Assembly: GCA_024684465.1 (NCBI GenBank)
Contig: JAIKWW010000172.1
Coordinates: 1-56,078 of the forward strand
Direction: 5' to 3'
DNA: 56,078 bases
Source of the DNA: Clostridia bacterium
GTDB taxonomy: Bacteria > Bacillota > Clostridia > Peptostreptococcales > Anaerovoracaceae
The notes under the pieces were generated by a model. The model saw nothing but the letters and a program-made list of their open reading frames with translations, was not told the origin of the DNA and did not search any database. The translations under genes and the position numbers were made by a program. This document shows, in pieces, positions 1-7,586 of this stretch. Positions within the stretch are counted from its first letter, which is position 1. The number at the start of each line of letters is the position of its first letter.

Positions 1-300
1 GGTCTCGGAACTGGTCTGCCCCGTGGACAGTGATTTGCCCGCATCCTCGGACAGGAGCGTCTCGCCGCCACTGTCTATAGCCGTGGTCGACTCCGTAGGT
101 TCAGTGTCCTGATCCAGAATGATCTGCGACTGGGATTCCGCGTCGGGATTGAATCCCTGAACGAGGATCTTCCACTTGGTCGCATCCAGCGTGGACATGG
201 AGAAGAGCAATATGAAGAAGCACATCAGAAGAGTTACCATGTCTGAATAGGTACCCATCCAGGCATCCGTCTTCATTTCAGGCTTTGGTTTTTTTGCCAT
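1..300 (-). CDS. motB: MotB flagellar stator protein (partial, N-terminal 100 codons)
   Basis: Reading the minus strand from an ATG at 300 gives an open frame to the window edge, beginning MAKKPKPEMKTDAWMGTYSD. A single membrane helix follows (about residues 20-35), with the conserved ion-binding Asp (D20) at its start, as in MotB/PomB. After it comes a low-complexity periplasmic linker rich in Ser, Thr and acidic residues. The OmpA-like peptidoglycan-binding domain must lie beyond the edge. MotB pairs with MotA (20 nt upstream) to form the torque-generating stator. A Cys seven residues after the Asp resembles sodium-type PomB as I remember it, but the coupling ion cannot be settled from this fragment. 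It is truncated by the window, not broken. Confidence 0.9.
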   Translation of the reverse strand, partial: MAKKPKPEMKTDAWMGTYSDMVTLLMCFFILLFSMSTLDATKWKILVQGFNPDAESQSQIILDQDTEPTESTTAIDSGGETLLSEDAGKSLSTGQTSSET

Positions 301-320
301 TTATACTCACCCCCGGATCA

Positions 321-1112
321 TTATTCGTCGCCAAGAGCTTCACGTTCTTTCTCAGACAGGAATGATACGAGCTTTTCCCTGATGAACTTAGGGTTCTCGC
401 CGGCCTGAACCGACAGTATACCCTCGATTATCATCTGTTTGCACATCATTTCCTGATCATTGACCGCAGCCAGCTGTGAGGAAATAGGCATGAACAATAC
501 GTTTGAAAGGAATGAACCGTAGAATGTTGTGATGAGCGCTACACCCATGTTGGTAGCCAGTGTCTGGGCGCCGCCTTCACTGTCGAAGTCCATGCCCGCG
601 AGCATGTTGATGAGGCCGATGAGTGTGCCCAGCATGCCCATGGCAGGTCCCAGCGCAACGCCTCTGTCGTATACGGCCTTTCCTGCAGAATGTCTCTGAT
701 CCAGAGCATCCAGCTCGGCATTGAGTCTCTCTCTGATCTTGTCCGCATCCACCGCGTCCACGATCAGCAGAAGTGCTTCTTTGAAGAAGGCATCCTCCTG
801 ATTGTTCGCGTATTCTTCCAGTGCCAGAAGACCACTCTGACGGGCAACCTTCGCGCACTCCACGATCTGGTCCACGATCTCGGCAGGTTTGAAGGTGTTC
901 GCCCCGAAGAGCGCGATCTTCAGATGCTTCGGCATGTTCTTCAGATCTCCCAGCGGAGTACCCGCGATCATGCCGAACAACGTACCACCCAGTACGATGA
1001 ATACACTCGGTACGTCGATAAAACTGTTAATATCACCTGAACCGAGGATACCGTAAACGATTACGCCGCAGCATCCGACGAATCCGACCAAAATTGGAAT
1101 ATTCAATTCCAT
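321..1112 (-). CDS. motA: MotA flagellar stator protein
   Basis: A 263-residue MotA/PomA homologue of usual length: two N-terminal helices (residues 5-24 and 32-52), a cytoplasmic loop of about 100 residues that contacts FliG, and two C-terminal helices including the segment LGPAMGMLGTLIGL with the family's conserved prolines and glycines. It assembles as a pentamer around a MotB dimer and conducts ions to drive rotation. The start is well supported, since GGAGG lies 5 nt before the ATG at 1112. motB follows after 20 nt, so the two are co-transcribed, downstream of flbD in the long flagellar operon. Confidence 0.95.
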   Translation of the reverse strand: MELNIPILVGFVGCCGVIVYGILGSGDINSFIDVPSVFIVLGGTLFGMIAGTPLGDLKNMPKHLKIALFGANTFKPAEIVDQIVECAKVARQSGLLALEEYANNQEDAFFKEALLLIVDAVDADKIRERLNAELDALDQRHSAGKAVYDRGVALGPAMGMLGTLIGLINMLAGMDFDSEGGAQTLATNMGVALITTFYGSFLSNVLFMPISSQLAAVNDQEMMCKQMIIEGILSVQAGENPKFIREKLVSFLSEKEREALGDE

Positions 1113-1261
1113 CTACCTCCATATAAATCCAAGGGCCACTTCCATGCAACCCCGCTGCTGCCACAGCCGATAGTTCTCTCTTATTCTTTCAACGAATGAT
1201 CTTCGCCGCCGCATCCTGAAAAGCGAATCCGCGTTCACCGGATTGCCGCCCGGTCTGATCC

Positions 1262-1275
1262 GTGAACCGGTTCAC
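1262..1275. repeat. 14-bp perfect palindrome at the flbD stop codon
   Basis: GTGAACCGGTTCAC reads the same on both strands and includes the flbD stop. Just downstream, TTCAC-GGAT and ATCC-GGTGAA can form a second stem in the 159-nt flbD-motA gap. No T-tract follows, so this is not a standard terminator. I see no open frame with a ribosome site in this gap. Confidence 0.6.
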
Positions 1276-1526
1276 TCCTCCTGAGGCTGCTGTTCCGCAT
1301 CAGCCCGGCGCTGCTCACTGGCACGCCTGGTCAGAAGCGAAGAGCCCACAAGCACCTTCTGTTTGAACTCCAGTTCCTTCTCGATTATCTCTTCGACAGT
1401 TTCCTTAACAATAAAGAATTCCCTGTTCATAAATACTATCTTGGATTCGGGAATCGAATCTATGATCATGATCTGACTTTCATTGATCACGATCGGGTCT
1501 CCATTGAGTCTTGTCAGCTTAATCAT
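1272..1526 (-). CDS. flbD: FlbD-family flagellar protein
   Basis: A small protein of 84 residues. Its first 60 match the Gram-positive FlbD family (pattern MIKLTRLNGDPIVIN, then alternating strands and the segment ETVEEIIEK). The exact role of FlbD is not established; it is found next to flgE or motA in Clostridia and Bacillus, as here. The C-terminal 20 residues are a Gln/Glu/Arg-rich low-complexity tail. The stop codon overlaps a perfect 14-bp palindrome (GTGAACCGGTTCAC, 1262-1275). The gene lies between flgE and motA, with a large hairpin separating it from flgE. Confidence 0.85.
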   Translation of the reverse strand: MIKLTRLNGDPIVINESQIMIIDSIPESKIVFMNREFFIVKETVEEIIEKELEFKQKVLVGSSLLTRRASEQRRADAEQQPQEE

Positions 1527-1594
1527 CTCGGCTTACGGTCTCCTTCCCGCCCACAAATGGGCCTGACATACACACACAATATAAAGACACCCAA

Positions 1595-1667
1595 GAGCTC
1601 CTTCCGGCAGCGGCCGTCCGCCCGCCGGAGGCGGGCGGCATTCAGACCGCTGTCATAAAAGGAGCTC
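1595..1667 (-). other. Nested intercistronic hairpin between flgE and flbD
   Basis: Three coaxial inverted repeats lie inside one another. The outer arms are GAGCTCCTT (1595-1603) and AAGGAGCTC (1659-1667), 9 bp. The middle arms are GGCAGCGG (1606-1613) and CCGCTGTC (1647-1654), 8 bp with one G-T pair. The inner arms are CCGCCCGCC (1618-1626) and GGCGGGCGG (1630-1638), 9 bp closed by a three-base loop. The whole forms a 73-nt imperfect hairpin 14 nt after the flgE stop. It has no T-run, so transcript stabilisation or processing is more likely than termination. Confidence 0.75.
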
Positions 1668-1681
1668 CGGGATTAAATTCA

Positions 1682-3097
1682 TTAACCTCTCTTGAGGTTT
1701 ACAAGTTCTTCCAGCATAGAGTCTGTCACGGTGATGATCCTGGCATTCGCCTGATAACCTCTCTGGGTTGTGATCATTTCCGTAAATTCTGTGGACAGAT
1801 CCACATTGGACATTTCCAGTGTTCCGGCAGCCAGTGTTCCGGTGGATCCGTCGCCCGGGTTGAACGCTTCAACAACACCTGTGTTGGCTTTTGCCAGATA
1901 GTAAGAATCGCCCTGATTTTCCAGTGCGCCCGGGTTAGGTACGTTGGCAACGGCGATCTTGCCCAGCGACATGACGGTCTTATCGGAGTTTACGCCCGTT
2001 ACGGTACCGTCGGAGCCGATGGATATGGATGAAAGTTCCATCGGAGTCGCAACTGCCCAGTACTCTTCACCTGTGATGGTGAGGACCTGAGGTTCCACTT
2101 CCTGCTGCTGTCCGCCCTGTGCGTCAGGAGCCTGTTCAGGGAACGCATTGACCATGATGGAATCATTCTCGTTAAAGAGTGTGACAGTCAGCGGCTTTCC
2201 GTCCTTTGTTGTATATCCGTTAAGGGTATAGGTACGCGGGATCTGGATCGCAGTGAGCTTGTCATCCAGTGTTACTACGACGCCGGTGGCGATATTCTTG
2301 ATATAGCCCGTGGACTCGTCGATAGTGTAAGTCTTTGCATCACTGTATTCACCGGAATCCGGAAGAACGTACAGTGAGTCTGCAGTTGACGGATCGAAGT
2401 CACCCTTGCTCAGCTTGAATGACAGTGTCTCACCATCCTGGTCTCCCGGATAGGAAACGGTATAGCCTGTAAGTGTTCCGTCGATAGCTCTGATCTCTGA
2501 AACTGTTGCGGTCTTTTCCTCAGTTCCCGCCTCTTCATTTGCCGGAATCACGTAGGTATAGGTGGAATAGCCGTTGTCATCAGTTGCAGAAGCAGAGAAA
2601 AGGTACTGGGTACCCCTTGCAGACGCGAATCCGTGAACGTACTGGGAGCCTGTATCAACGAAGTTTCCCTGACCGTCGAAGCTGAACGCACCGACTCTTG
2701 TCAGATAGAGGCTCGTGAGGCCCAGAGTGTCATTTGCGCCGCTCTCTGCGGATGTGGTCGTATAACCTGCCGCATTATAACTACCTACCAGGAAGTATCC
2801 GTTTCCGGAGATCATCGCATCTGTAGGGTTGTCAGTGATCGCTGCACCACCTGTTGTAACGATCGTATCAATACCTGCCATCTTTACACCGAAGCCGACC
2901 TGTGAAGGGTTTACACCGCCCTTTACATTGGTTGCTTCACTTGCAGTTCTGGTTGTGGAATAATATGTATCTGCGAAAGTCGATCTCTCTTTCTTATAGC
3001 CGTATGTGTTGACGTTGGCGATATTATTACCGATAACGTCAAGCTTTGACTGATGAGTTTTAAGTCCGGCAACCGCCGCATACATCGATTTAACCAT
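1682..3097 (-). CDS. flgE: Flagellar hook protein FlgE
   Basis: A 471-residue hook subunit. The N-terminus carries the rod/hook signature (MYAAVAGLKTHQSKLDVIGN followed by NIANVNTYGYKKER). The C-terminus has the matching FlgE/F/G motif ending EMITTQRGYQANARIITVTD plus a short coiled coil. The centre (about residues 90-390) is the variable exposed region and includes a Gln-rich stretch (GGQQQ, about residue 320). FlgE polymerises into the flexible hook under the FlgD cap. It follows flgD and the TIGR02530-like gene, the usual order. The ribosome site (AAAGGAT) is rather distant from the ATG at 3097; an internal Met four codons in is an alternative start. Confidence 0.95.
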   Translation of the reverse strand: MVKSMYAAVAGLKTHQSKLDVIGNNIANVNTYGYKKERSTFADTYYSTTRTASEATNVKGGVNPSQVGFGVKMAGIDTIVTTGGAAITDNPTDAMISGNGYFLVGSYNAAGYTTTSAESGANDTLGLTSLYLTRVGAFSFDGQGNFVDTGSQYVHGFASARGTQYLFSASATDDNGYSTYTYVIPANEEAGTEEKTATVSEIRAIDGTLTGYTVSYPGDQDGETLSFKLSKGDFDPSTADSLYVLPDSGEYSDAKTYTIDESTGYIKNIATGVVVTLDDKLTAIQIPRTYTLNGYTTKDGKPLTVTLFNENDSIMVNAFPEQAPDAQGGQQQEVEPQVLTITGEEYWAVATPMELSSISIGSDGTVTGVNSDKTVMSLGKIAVANVPNPGALENQGDSYYLAKANTGVVEAFNPGDGSTGTLAAGTLEMSNVDLSTEFTEMITTQRGYQANARIITVTDSMLEELVNLKRG

Positions 3098-3117
3098 ATA
3101 TATTAAGATCCTTTCTT

Positions 3118-3162
3118 AAAAAACGTGCCGCCCGCAGCTGCAATTCACGCCGCTGCCGAGGC
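3118..3162 (-). terminator. Possible terminator or attenuator in the flgE leader
   Basis: On the minus strand a GC-rich imperfect stem (arms around GCCTCGGCAGC and GCTGCGGGCGGC) is followed by ACG and six T residues, ending about 20 nt before the flgE start. The stem has mismatches, so it may terminate only part of the transcription entering flgE. It could tune hook protein output relative to the upstream genes. Confidence 0.4.
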
Positions 3163-3181
3163 TTCCGTCATACGATCCGGC

Positions 3182-3613
3182 CTATACAATGACGGCACTG
3201 TCTATGTTTGTGAATATATTTTCCTTCATCTCATCGCCGGATACCGCAGTGATGATCACGTTGTTAGGGATGTTTACAATGAACGCCCCTGAGCTGTCTA
3301 TCACTACACAGTCCCTCGAACCCTTGGCTCTCGCCTTTTCCACAGCGCCCTTGAGGTCATCCATCAGAGGTCCTGTAATGTCGATGCCCCGCTGTGTAAC
3401 ACGCTCAAGTGCGTGCTTTGAGAAATGAAGTTCCGTATCCCTGCCGGTGCCGTTCAGCTGATTCCTGCGCAGCTGCTCCTCCAACATTGTTTGGAAATTT
3501 GATCCCGAAGTCAGCCCATTGCCCTTGGAAGCCACTTCGAAAACGGTCTCTGTCCCCGGCTTTTCCGATTTGATATTTGGAAAATTATTATTGATTAATT
3601 GAAAGTCCGACAT
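3182..3613 (-). CDS. Flagellar operon protein, TIGR02530-like
   Basis: A 143-residue protein with the signature of a small Gram-positive flagellar family found between flgD and flgE: HFSKHALERVTQRGIDIT (about residues 65-82), followed by an alpha/beta segment ending in a hydrophobic strand (IVNIPNNVIITAVSG). The function is not established; hook assembly is inferred from constant gene position. The N-terminal 50 residues look disordered. GGAGG lies 6 nt before the ATG at 3613. The neighbours are flgD upstream and flgE downstream. Confidence 0.85.
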   Translation of the reverse strand: MSDFQLINNNFPNIKSEKPGTETVFEVASKGNGLTSGSNFQTMLEEQLRRNQLNGTGRDTELHFSKHALERVTQRGIDITGPLMDDLKGAVEKARAKGSRDCVVIDSSGAFIVNIPNNVIITAVSGDEMKENIFTNIDSAVIV

Positions 3614-3718
3614 CCTGTCCTCCTGTTGCTATACAGCTTCCGTGCTGTGCTCCCCCGGCACCGTACCAGGTGCTCCCGGAACCGGTGGAGCAGCCTCTTT
3701 TCGTGCTCCCGGATCCCG

Positions 3719-4240
3719 TCAGTTTCCGGAGTTTCCTTCAACAGTTGTATTTTCCTGAACCTCTCCGGTTCCGGTATTTTCGGCATTTCCGCTCTGATCT
3801 CCAGTTTCAGCCGCCTCTCCCTTTGCTCCGATCAGTGTGATCTCGCTCAGGTTGAAAGGCTGACCGTTGATATAGACCAGAGGCTCATTTTCGTACAACG
3901 ATACTCCCGTTATCTTTCCGGTTTCTGTTATCGAATCTGTAAGCGTGGTGTACTTCGCCGTCGCTTCCATGCCTATGAGGCTTGTGGCATATTCCGCCTT
4001 CTGTGCCTGGATTATCTCCTCGGCAGCAGTTACCAGTGAATACTGAGCCATCTGTTCAGTCATCTTTGTGGTATCTGTGTTGCTGTACATATCCTGATTC
4101 TGCAGCTCAGCTACCATGAGATGAATGTAATCACTGAAGTTCAGTGAAGACTGGGAAGCAGTATTTGTCTTCCCCTGCATTCTTGCCACAGCTGCCGCAA
4201 GTGCGGTATTTACTCCGCCGGTTGCATTAATGTCTGCCAT
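3719..4240 (-). CDS. flgD: Flagellar hook capping protein FlgD
   Basis: A 173-residue FlgD scaffold. The conserved N-terminal part contains FSDYIHLMVAELQNQDMYSN (about residues 36-55) and TEQMAQYS, the hallmark of the family. A short beta domain (about 95-145) follows, then a disordered Asn/Glu/Gly-rich tail. It sits at the tip of the growing hook and directs FlgE assembly. It is short for the family (Escherichia coli FlgD has about 231 residues), lacking much of the usual C-terminal Ig-like part, as in many Firmicutes. The ATG directly abuts the fliK stop (TAA then ATG), which suggests translational coupling. Confidence 0.9.
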   Translation of the reverse strand: MADINATGGVNTALAAAVARMQGKTNTASQSSLNFSDYIHLMVAELQNQDMYSNTDTTKMTEQMAQYSLVTAAEEIIQAQKAEYATSLIGMEATAKYTTLTDSITETGKITGVSLYENEPLVYINGQPFNLSEITLIGAKGEAAETGDQSGNAENTGTGEVQENTTVEGNSGN

Positions 4241-5557
4241 TTACAGTACCTCCTCTGCCGCCTCATCACCTACGAGGCCAAGTCTGAGCTGCTGTATGAA
4301 AGACGTGGTGTCATGTTCCGAATTGTGCTGATCCCTTCCGTCCTGCTGACGGCCCTGTCTCTGCTCTTCGTTTCCATGGTCCAGAATATCCTGCTCGTCC
4401 CTGTGTTGAATCAACACTTCAGTTTCCTGTCCGGTGTTTGACTCAATGATCTGTCTGATCGCGTTTTCATTCCCAAGGAGAGCTCTCTGTGTCGCCTGTT
4501 CTGTAGCGCTCATCATCACCTGTGCCTTGCCGTCTGCGAATACGATCTTGATATCTATCCTTCCCAGATTCTCCGGCGTAATGGTGATCGAAAATTCCTG
4601 TACGTTCTCTGACATCTTCGCGGTGATCGTATCCGCTACCTGTGTCACTATCTGCTGCTGGAGCTGTGCCCCTTCAGATACCTGAATCGTCACAAGATTG
4701 TTCACATTGTTTACATTCGGTGTCGTCACATGCTGCGGAACGTTTTCCGGTGTGAGTTCCACTTCAGCCTCAGGCCCATCTGTCGTACGGGCAACTGTCT
4801 CAACCGTTTCGGTGCGGCTGCCTGTCTGTGCCTGAGCCTGCGCTCCATCCTGACTGTTATTCCTTGCAGCCGTGTTCTGAGTTACCGTCGACGTCTGCGT
4901 CTGAGCGTCCGAGCGAACCTCTGTGTGCACTGTCTCATTGTTGTTTACAGCTTTGTCCGCCGCTGCTGTCTGCTGCATACCTGCTTCGAAGCTCTGCTGC
5001 GTCCCGGCCTGTGCCTGAACCTGTACAGTATCCTGCGGCGCTGCCGTCCTGTCAGTCGTCACATCTGCGGTCTGTACCACCTCTGCCACTGTTTCCACAA
5101 CCTGCTCAACCGGTGCTTCAGTAACCTGAACCGTAACTTCTTCCACTGCCACAGTCTGTGTCTGGCCGCTTGCCATCGCCATCATCGCGATGAGTTCAGA
5201 TCCTGTGGAAACTGCTGCCGTTTCCTCCGCTGCCTTCTCTGCTGCAGCATCATTTTTACCGTCAGTCTTGTCTGACTTCTTTGCATCCTTCACCTTGTCA
5301 GACTTGTCCGGCCCCTTGCCGTCCTTAGCCTGCGCCTTGTTGTCGCTGTCAGTCTTCTTTGACTGATCGTCCTTCGAGCTGTTCTTCTCAGTGACCTTCT
5401 GGCTGCCGTCCGAAGACGCCTTTACGGTGCTGCTGAGGATATCCACGAAGCTCGCGGCTCCTTCCTTCTGAGAAGTGGATCCGGTTCCGGATGAAACCTG
5501 CGCGGAAGCATTCAGTATGTCTGCCGCCTGCGTCTGCAAATTCTGCATTGTTACCAC
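4241..5557 (-). CDS. fliK: Hook-length control protein FliK
   Basis: A 438-residue FliK. A long Ala/Thr/Gln/Val-rich, poorly structured N-terminal and central region (about 1-310) acts as the ruler. A compact C-terminal domain (about 315-400) has the family pattern FSITITPENLGRIDIKIVF, then a polar Gln/Arg/His tail. It measures the hook and switches export specificity through FlhB. I place the start at the GTG at 5557, because AGGAGG lies 7 nt before it; the ATG three codons later is too far from that site and the ATG at 5578 lies upstream of it. The stop abuts flgD. Confidence 0.88.
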   Translation of the reverse strand: MVTMQNLQTQAADILNASAQVSSGTGSTSQKEGAASFVDILSSTVKASSDGSQKVTEKNSSKDDQSKKTDSDNKAQAKDGKGPDKSDKVKDAKKSDKTDGKNDAAAEKAAEETAAVSTGSELIAMMAMASGQTQTVAVEEVTVQVTEAPVEQVVETVAEVVQTADVTTDRTAAPQDTVQVQAQAGTQQSFEAGMQQTAAADKAVNNNETVHTEVRSDAQTQTSTVTQNTAARNNSQDGAQAQAQTGSRTETVETVARTTDGPEAEVELTPENVPQHVTTPNVNNVNNLVTIQVSEGAQLQQQIVTQVADTITAKMSENVQEFSITITPENLGRIDIKIVFADGKAQVMMSATEQATQRALLGNENAIRQIIESNTGQETEVLIQHRDEQDILDHGNEEQRQGRQQDGRDQHNSEHDTTSFIQQLRLGLVGDEAAEEVL

Positions 5558-5592
5558 TTGACCACCTCCTGGTGTCATACTTTGGAAATGAT

Positions 5593-6030
5593 TTAATGGA
5601 ACATCTTATTGGTAATAAACTCTTCGATAAAGTTCTCCTCGCTCTTCTTTTCAGCCGCATTGAACTCATCCAGCCTCCGGTCATGCAGAGTTTCGATGGA
5701 TTTGGACTCCACCTTGGCGTCCACCATCTTCTTCTCACACGCCCGGGCCTTCCGTTCGAGCTGACCCAGACGGATTTCCTCGTCTTCGATCTTTTCCTGA
5801 TACAACAGCAGATACCGCTGATGTTCGTTGAGCTCCCTGATCTTTAGTCCCTGAGCCTTTTTCTCATTAAGATGTTGCCTTTTGTCAGCGTACTCCAGTC
5901 TCATCTTCTCGATCAGTGCCTTCTGGGCAGCGACGGCATTCTTCGCCTCCGCATACTCGGATTTGGCCTGATCCAGCTGCTGATCCTTGTATTTCTGCAC
6001 GCTTTCGAGGCTGAACCTAAATTTTGCCAT
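5593..6030 (-). CDS. fliJ: Flagellar export chaperone-like protein FliJ
   Basis: A 145-residue, almost wholly alpha-helical charged coiled coil beginning MAKFRFSLESVQKYKDQQLD, the usual FliJ opening. FliJ joins the FliH-FliI ATPase complex, touches FlhA and escorts unladen export chaperones. GGAGGAG lies 9 nt before the ATG. A sigma-28-like promoter ends about 25 nt upstream, so fliJ could start its own transcript and carry fliK, flgD, flgE, flbD and motAB with it. It follows fliI after 71 nt. Confidence 0.88.
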   Translation of the reverse strand: MAKFRFSLESVQKYKDQQLDQAKSEYAEAKNAVAAQKALIEKMRLEYADKRQHLNEKKAQGLKIRELNEHQRYLLLYQEKIEDEEIRLGQLERKARACEKKMVDAKVESKSIETLHDRRLDEFNAAEKKSEENFIEEFITNKMFH

Positions 6031-6055
6031 TAGCTTTCACTCCTCCATGACTATA

Positions 6056-6082
6056 ATATCGGCAGAAGGTGAAAAAAAATTA
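6056..6082 (-). promoter_or_regulatory. Sigma-28-type promoter upstream of fliJ
   Basis: On the minus strand: TAAT, a spacer of exactly 15 nt, then GCCGATAT. The sigma-28/SigD consensus is TAAA-N15-GCCGATAA, so the match is 3/4 and 7/8. The start point would fall near 6049, giving a leader of about 20 nt that still contains the GGAGGAG ribosome site of fliJ. Confidence 0.6.
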
Positions 6083-6101
6083 CCGAAATGAAACCTTAAA
6101 A

Positions 6102-7409
6102 TCACTTCTCCAGTATTTTTTTCATCGCCCCCAGGGTTTCCTCGTACGAGAAGGATTCTCCCACATTCTGTGTCAGGAATGCATCAACCTGTGCCATCTT
6201 GTCCAACGCCCTGTCGAGTCTGGGATTTGACCCCTTTTTATACGCGCCGATGTTTACCATGTCGGCATTTTCTTCATATATTGCCATGATATCTCTGAAC
6301 TCGGAAGCCAGTTCCTTGTGCTCGTTCGAAACCAGCGAATTCATCAGTCGGGAAATACTCTGACTCACGTCGATCGCAGGATAATGATTCCTGTGAGCCA
6401 GCTTTCTCGAGAGGACCATATGCCCGTCCACGATACCACGGACCGTATCGGATATAGGCTCATTGGTATCGTCGCCCTCCACCAGCACCGTGTAGATCCC
6501 GGTTATGGATCCATTGTCAAAATTCCCGCTCCGCTCCAGCAGTTTCGGAAGTTCAGCATAAATGGAAGGCGTATAGCCTCTGGCTATAGGCGGCTCCCCG
6601 ATAGCCAAACCCATTTCCCTCTGAGCCATGGCAAAACGCGTGAGGGAATCCATCATCAGCAGCACATCCTTGCCCTGGTTCTTAAAGTACTCCGCGATCG
6701 TGGTGGCCACCATAGGGCATTTCATCCGCTGCATGGAGGACTGGTCCGATGTGGCAACAACAACCACCGACCTGCGCATCCCCTCGGGACCCAGTTCCTT
6801 CTGGATAAATTCCTTTACCTCTCGGCCTCGTTCTCCCACCAGTGCGATGACATTCACATCCGCCAGGCCGTACTTTGCGATCATGCCCATGAGTGTACTC
6901 TTTCCCACGCCGGAACCCGCAAAGATACCCATACGCTGCCCCTTTCCGATGGTCAGCAGACCGTCGATGGCCTTGATGCCGAATGTAAGCCTCTCCTTGA
7001 TAGGCGGTCTGGAAAGCGGATTTATATATGTGGCTCCCACCGGATAAGTCTGACTCTTTCCGAAAGGCCCCAGGTCATCAATGGGATTGCACAGCGCATC
7101 AACGACCCTTCCCATGAGAAAATCTCCCACAGGCACCTCCAGAGTCTTTCCCGTACTTCTGACAAAGTCCCCGGGCGCAACGCCCCCAAGATCGTTGTAA
7201 GGCATGAGGATCGTGGCCTCGTCCTTGAAGCCGACCACTTCTACCGCAACCCCCTCAGTACCGGCTTTGGTGAGAACCCTGGCGATATCCCCTACTCTGG
7301 CCTTGAGACCGGAAGCCTCTATGGACATCCCTATAACGTTTTCTATCTTGCCAATGGTGCTGACGGTTTCGGCATTTCTGATTGCCTTTGCCACATTGCT
7401 GAAATACAT
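6102..7409 (-). CDS. fliI: Flagellum-specific ATPase FliI
   Basis: A 435-residue F1-beta-like ATPase of normal length. The Walker A loop GSGVGKST is near residues 165-172. The family signatures VALVGERGREVKEF-like (IALVGERGREVKEF) and SLTRFAMAQREMGLAIGEPP are present. It forms a hexamer under the export gate and with FliH and FliJ energises and orders export. The start at 7409 has a GGAGG site (CGGAGGTGGACAG) just upstream. Unusually, a 177-nt structured gap separates it from fliH, although these genes normally touch. Confidence 0.97.
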   Translation of the reverse strand: MYFSNVAKAIRNAETVSTIGKIENVIGMSIEASGLKARVGDIARVLTKAGTEGVAVEVVGFKDEATILMPYNDLGGVAPGDFVRSTGKTLEVPVGDFLMGRVVDALCNPIDDLGPFGKSQTYPVGATYINPLSRPPIKERLTFGIKAIDGLLTIGKGQRMGIFAGSGVGKSTLMGMIAKYGLADVNVIALVGERGREVKEFIQKELGPEGMRRSVVVVATSDQSSMQRMKCPMVATTIAEYFKNQGKDVLLMMDSLTRFAMAQREMGLAIGEPPIARGYTPSIYAELPKLLERSGNFDNGSITGIYTVLVEGDDTNEPISDTVRGIVDGHMVLSRKLAHRNHYPAIDVSQSISRLMNSLVSNEHKELASEFRDIMAIYEENADMVNIGAYKKGSNPRLDRALDKMAQVDAFLTQNVGESFSYEETLGAMKKILEK

Positions 7410-7586
7410 CTGTCCACCTCCGGTAGTAATGCAGTAATGTTCCCTTCAGGGAAAATTAGCCATAAAACAGCATCGCGGCCGCTCCGATAAAGGCCGCAAC
7501 GACGACAAACGGTGCTGGTCGCCAGCACCGTGTTCTTACCATTTTCAAAATGTTCGGCGAAGCTTCGCCGGGACGGCAGCTGCTCT
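7410..7586 (-). repeat. Four consecutive inverted repeats between fliH and fliI
   Basis: This gap holds, in minus-strand order: a 16-bp perfect palindrome at 7555-7570 (CGGCGAAGCTTCGCCG); a perfect 10-bp stem with a three-base loop at 7509-7531 (arm ACGGTGCTGG); arms GCGGCC (7475-7480) and GGCCGC (7492-7497); and TTCCCT-TC-AGGGAA at 7440-7453. None has a T-tract. The region also contains the 28-codon frame listed separately. Such structure between two tightly linked export genes is unusual and suggests transcript processing or a translation-coupling control. Confidence 0.7.
7456..7542 (-). CDS. Possible 28-residue membrane microprotein (uncertain)
   Basis: An ATG at 7542 opens a 28-codon frame ending in TAA. 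It begins MVRTRCWRPAP (basic, then Pro) and continues as one uninterrupted hydrophobic stretch of Phe, Val, Ala, Ile, Gly and Leu residues, ending FYG: a positive-inside single membrane helix. No clear Shine-Dalgarno precedes the ATG (a TTG two codons earlier is no better). Two of the gap's hairpins overlap the frame, so composition alone could produce it. It lies between fliH and fliI in the same direction. Confidence 0.3.
   Translation of the reverse strand: MVRTRCWRPAPFVVVAAFIGAAAMLFYG

Noticed and set aside
1188..1272. Short frame beginning GTG at the flbD stop (GTGA overlap)
   Set aside because: The ribosome-like AGGAGGA is directly adjacent to the GTG with no spacing, and the 28-residue product is featureless.
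6318..7490. Long open frame on the plus strand opposite fliI (390 codons)
   Set aside because: It lies wholly over the conserved fliI gene, has His/Arg-rich composition typical of an antisense shadow, and no ribosome site or known motif.
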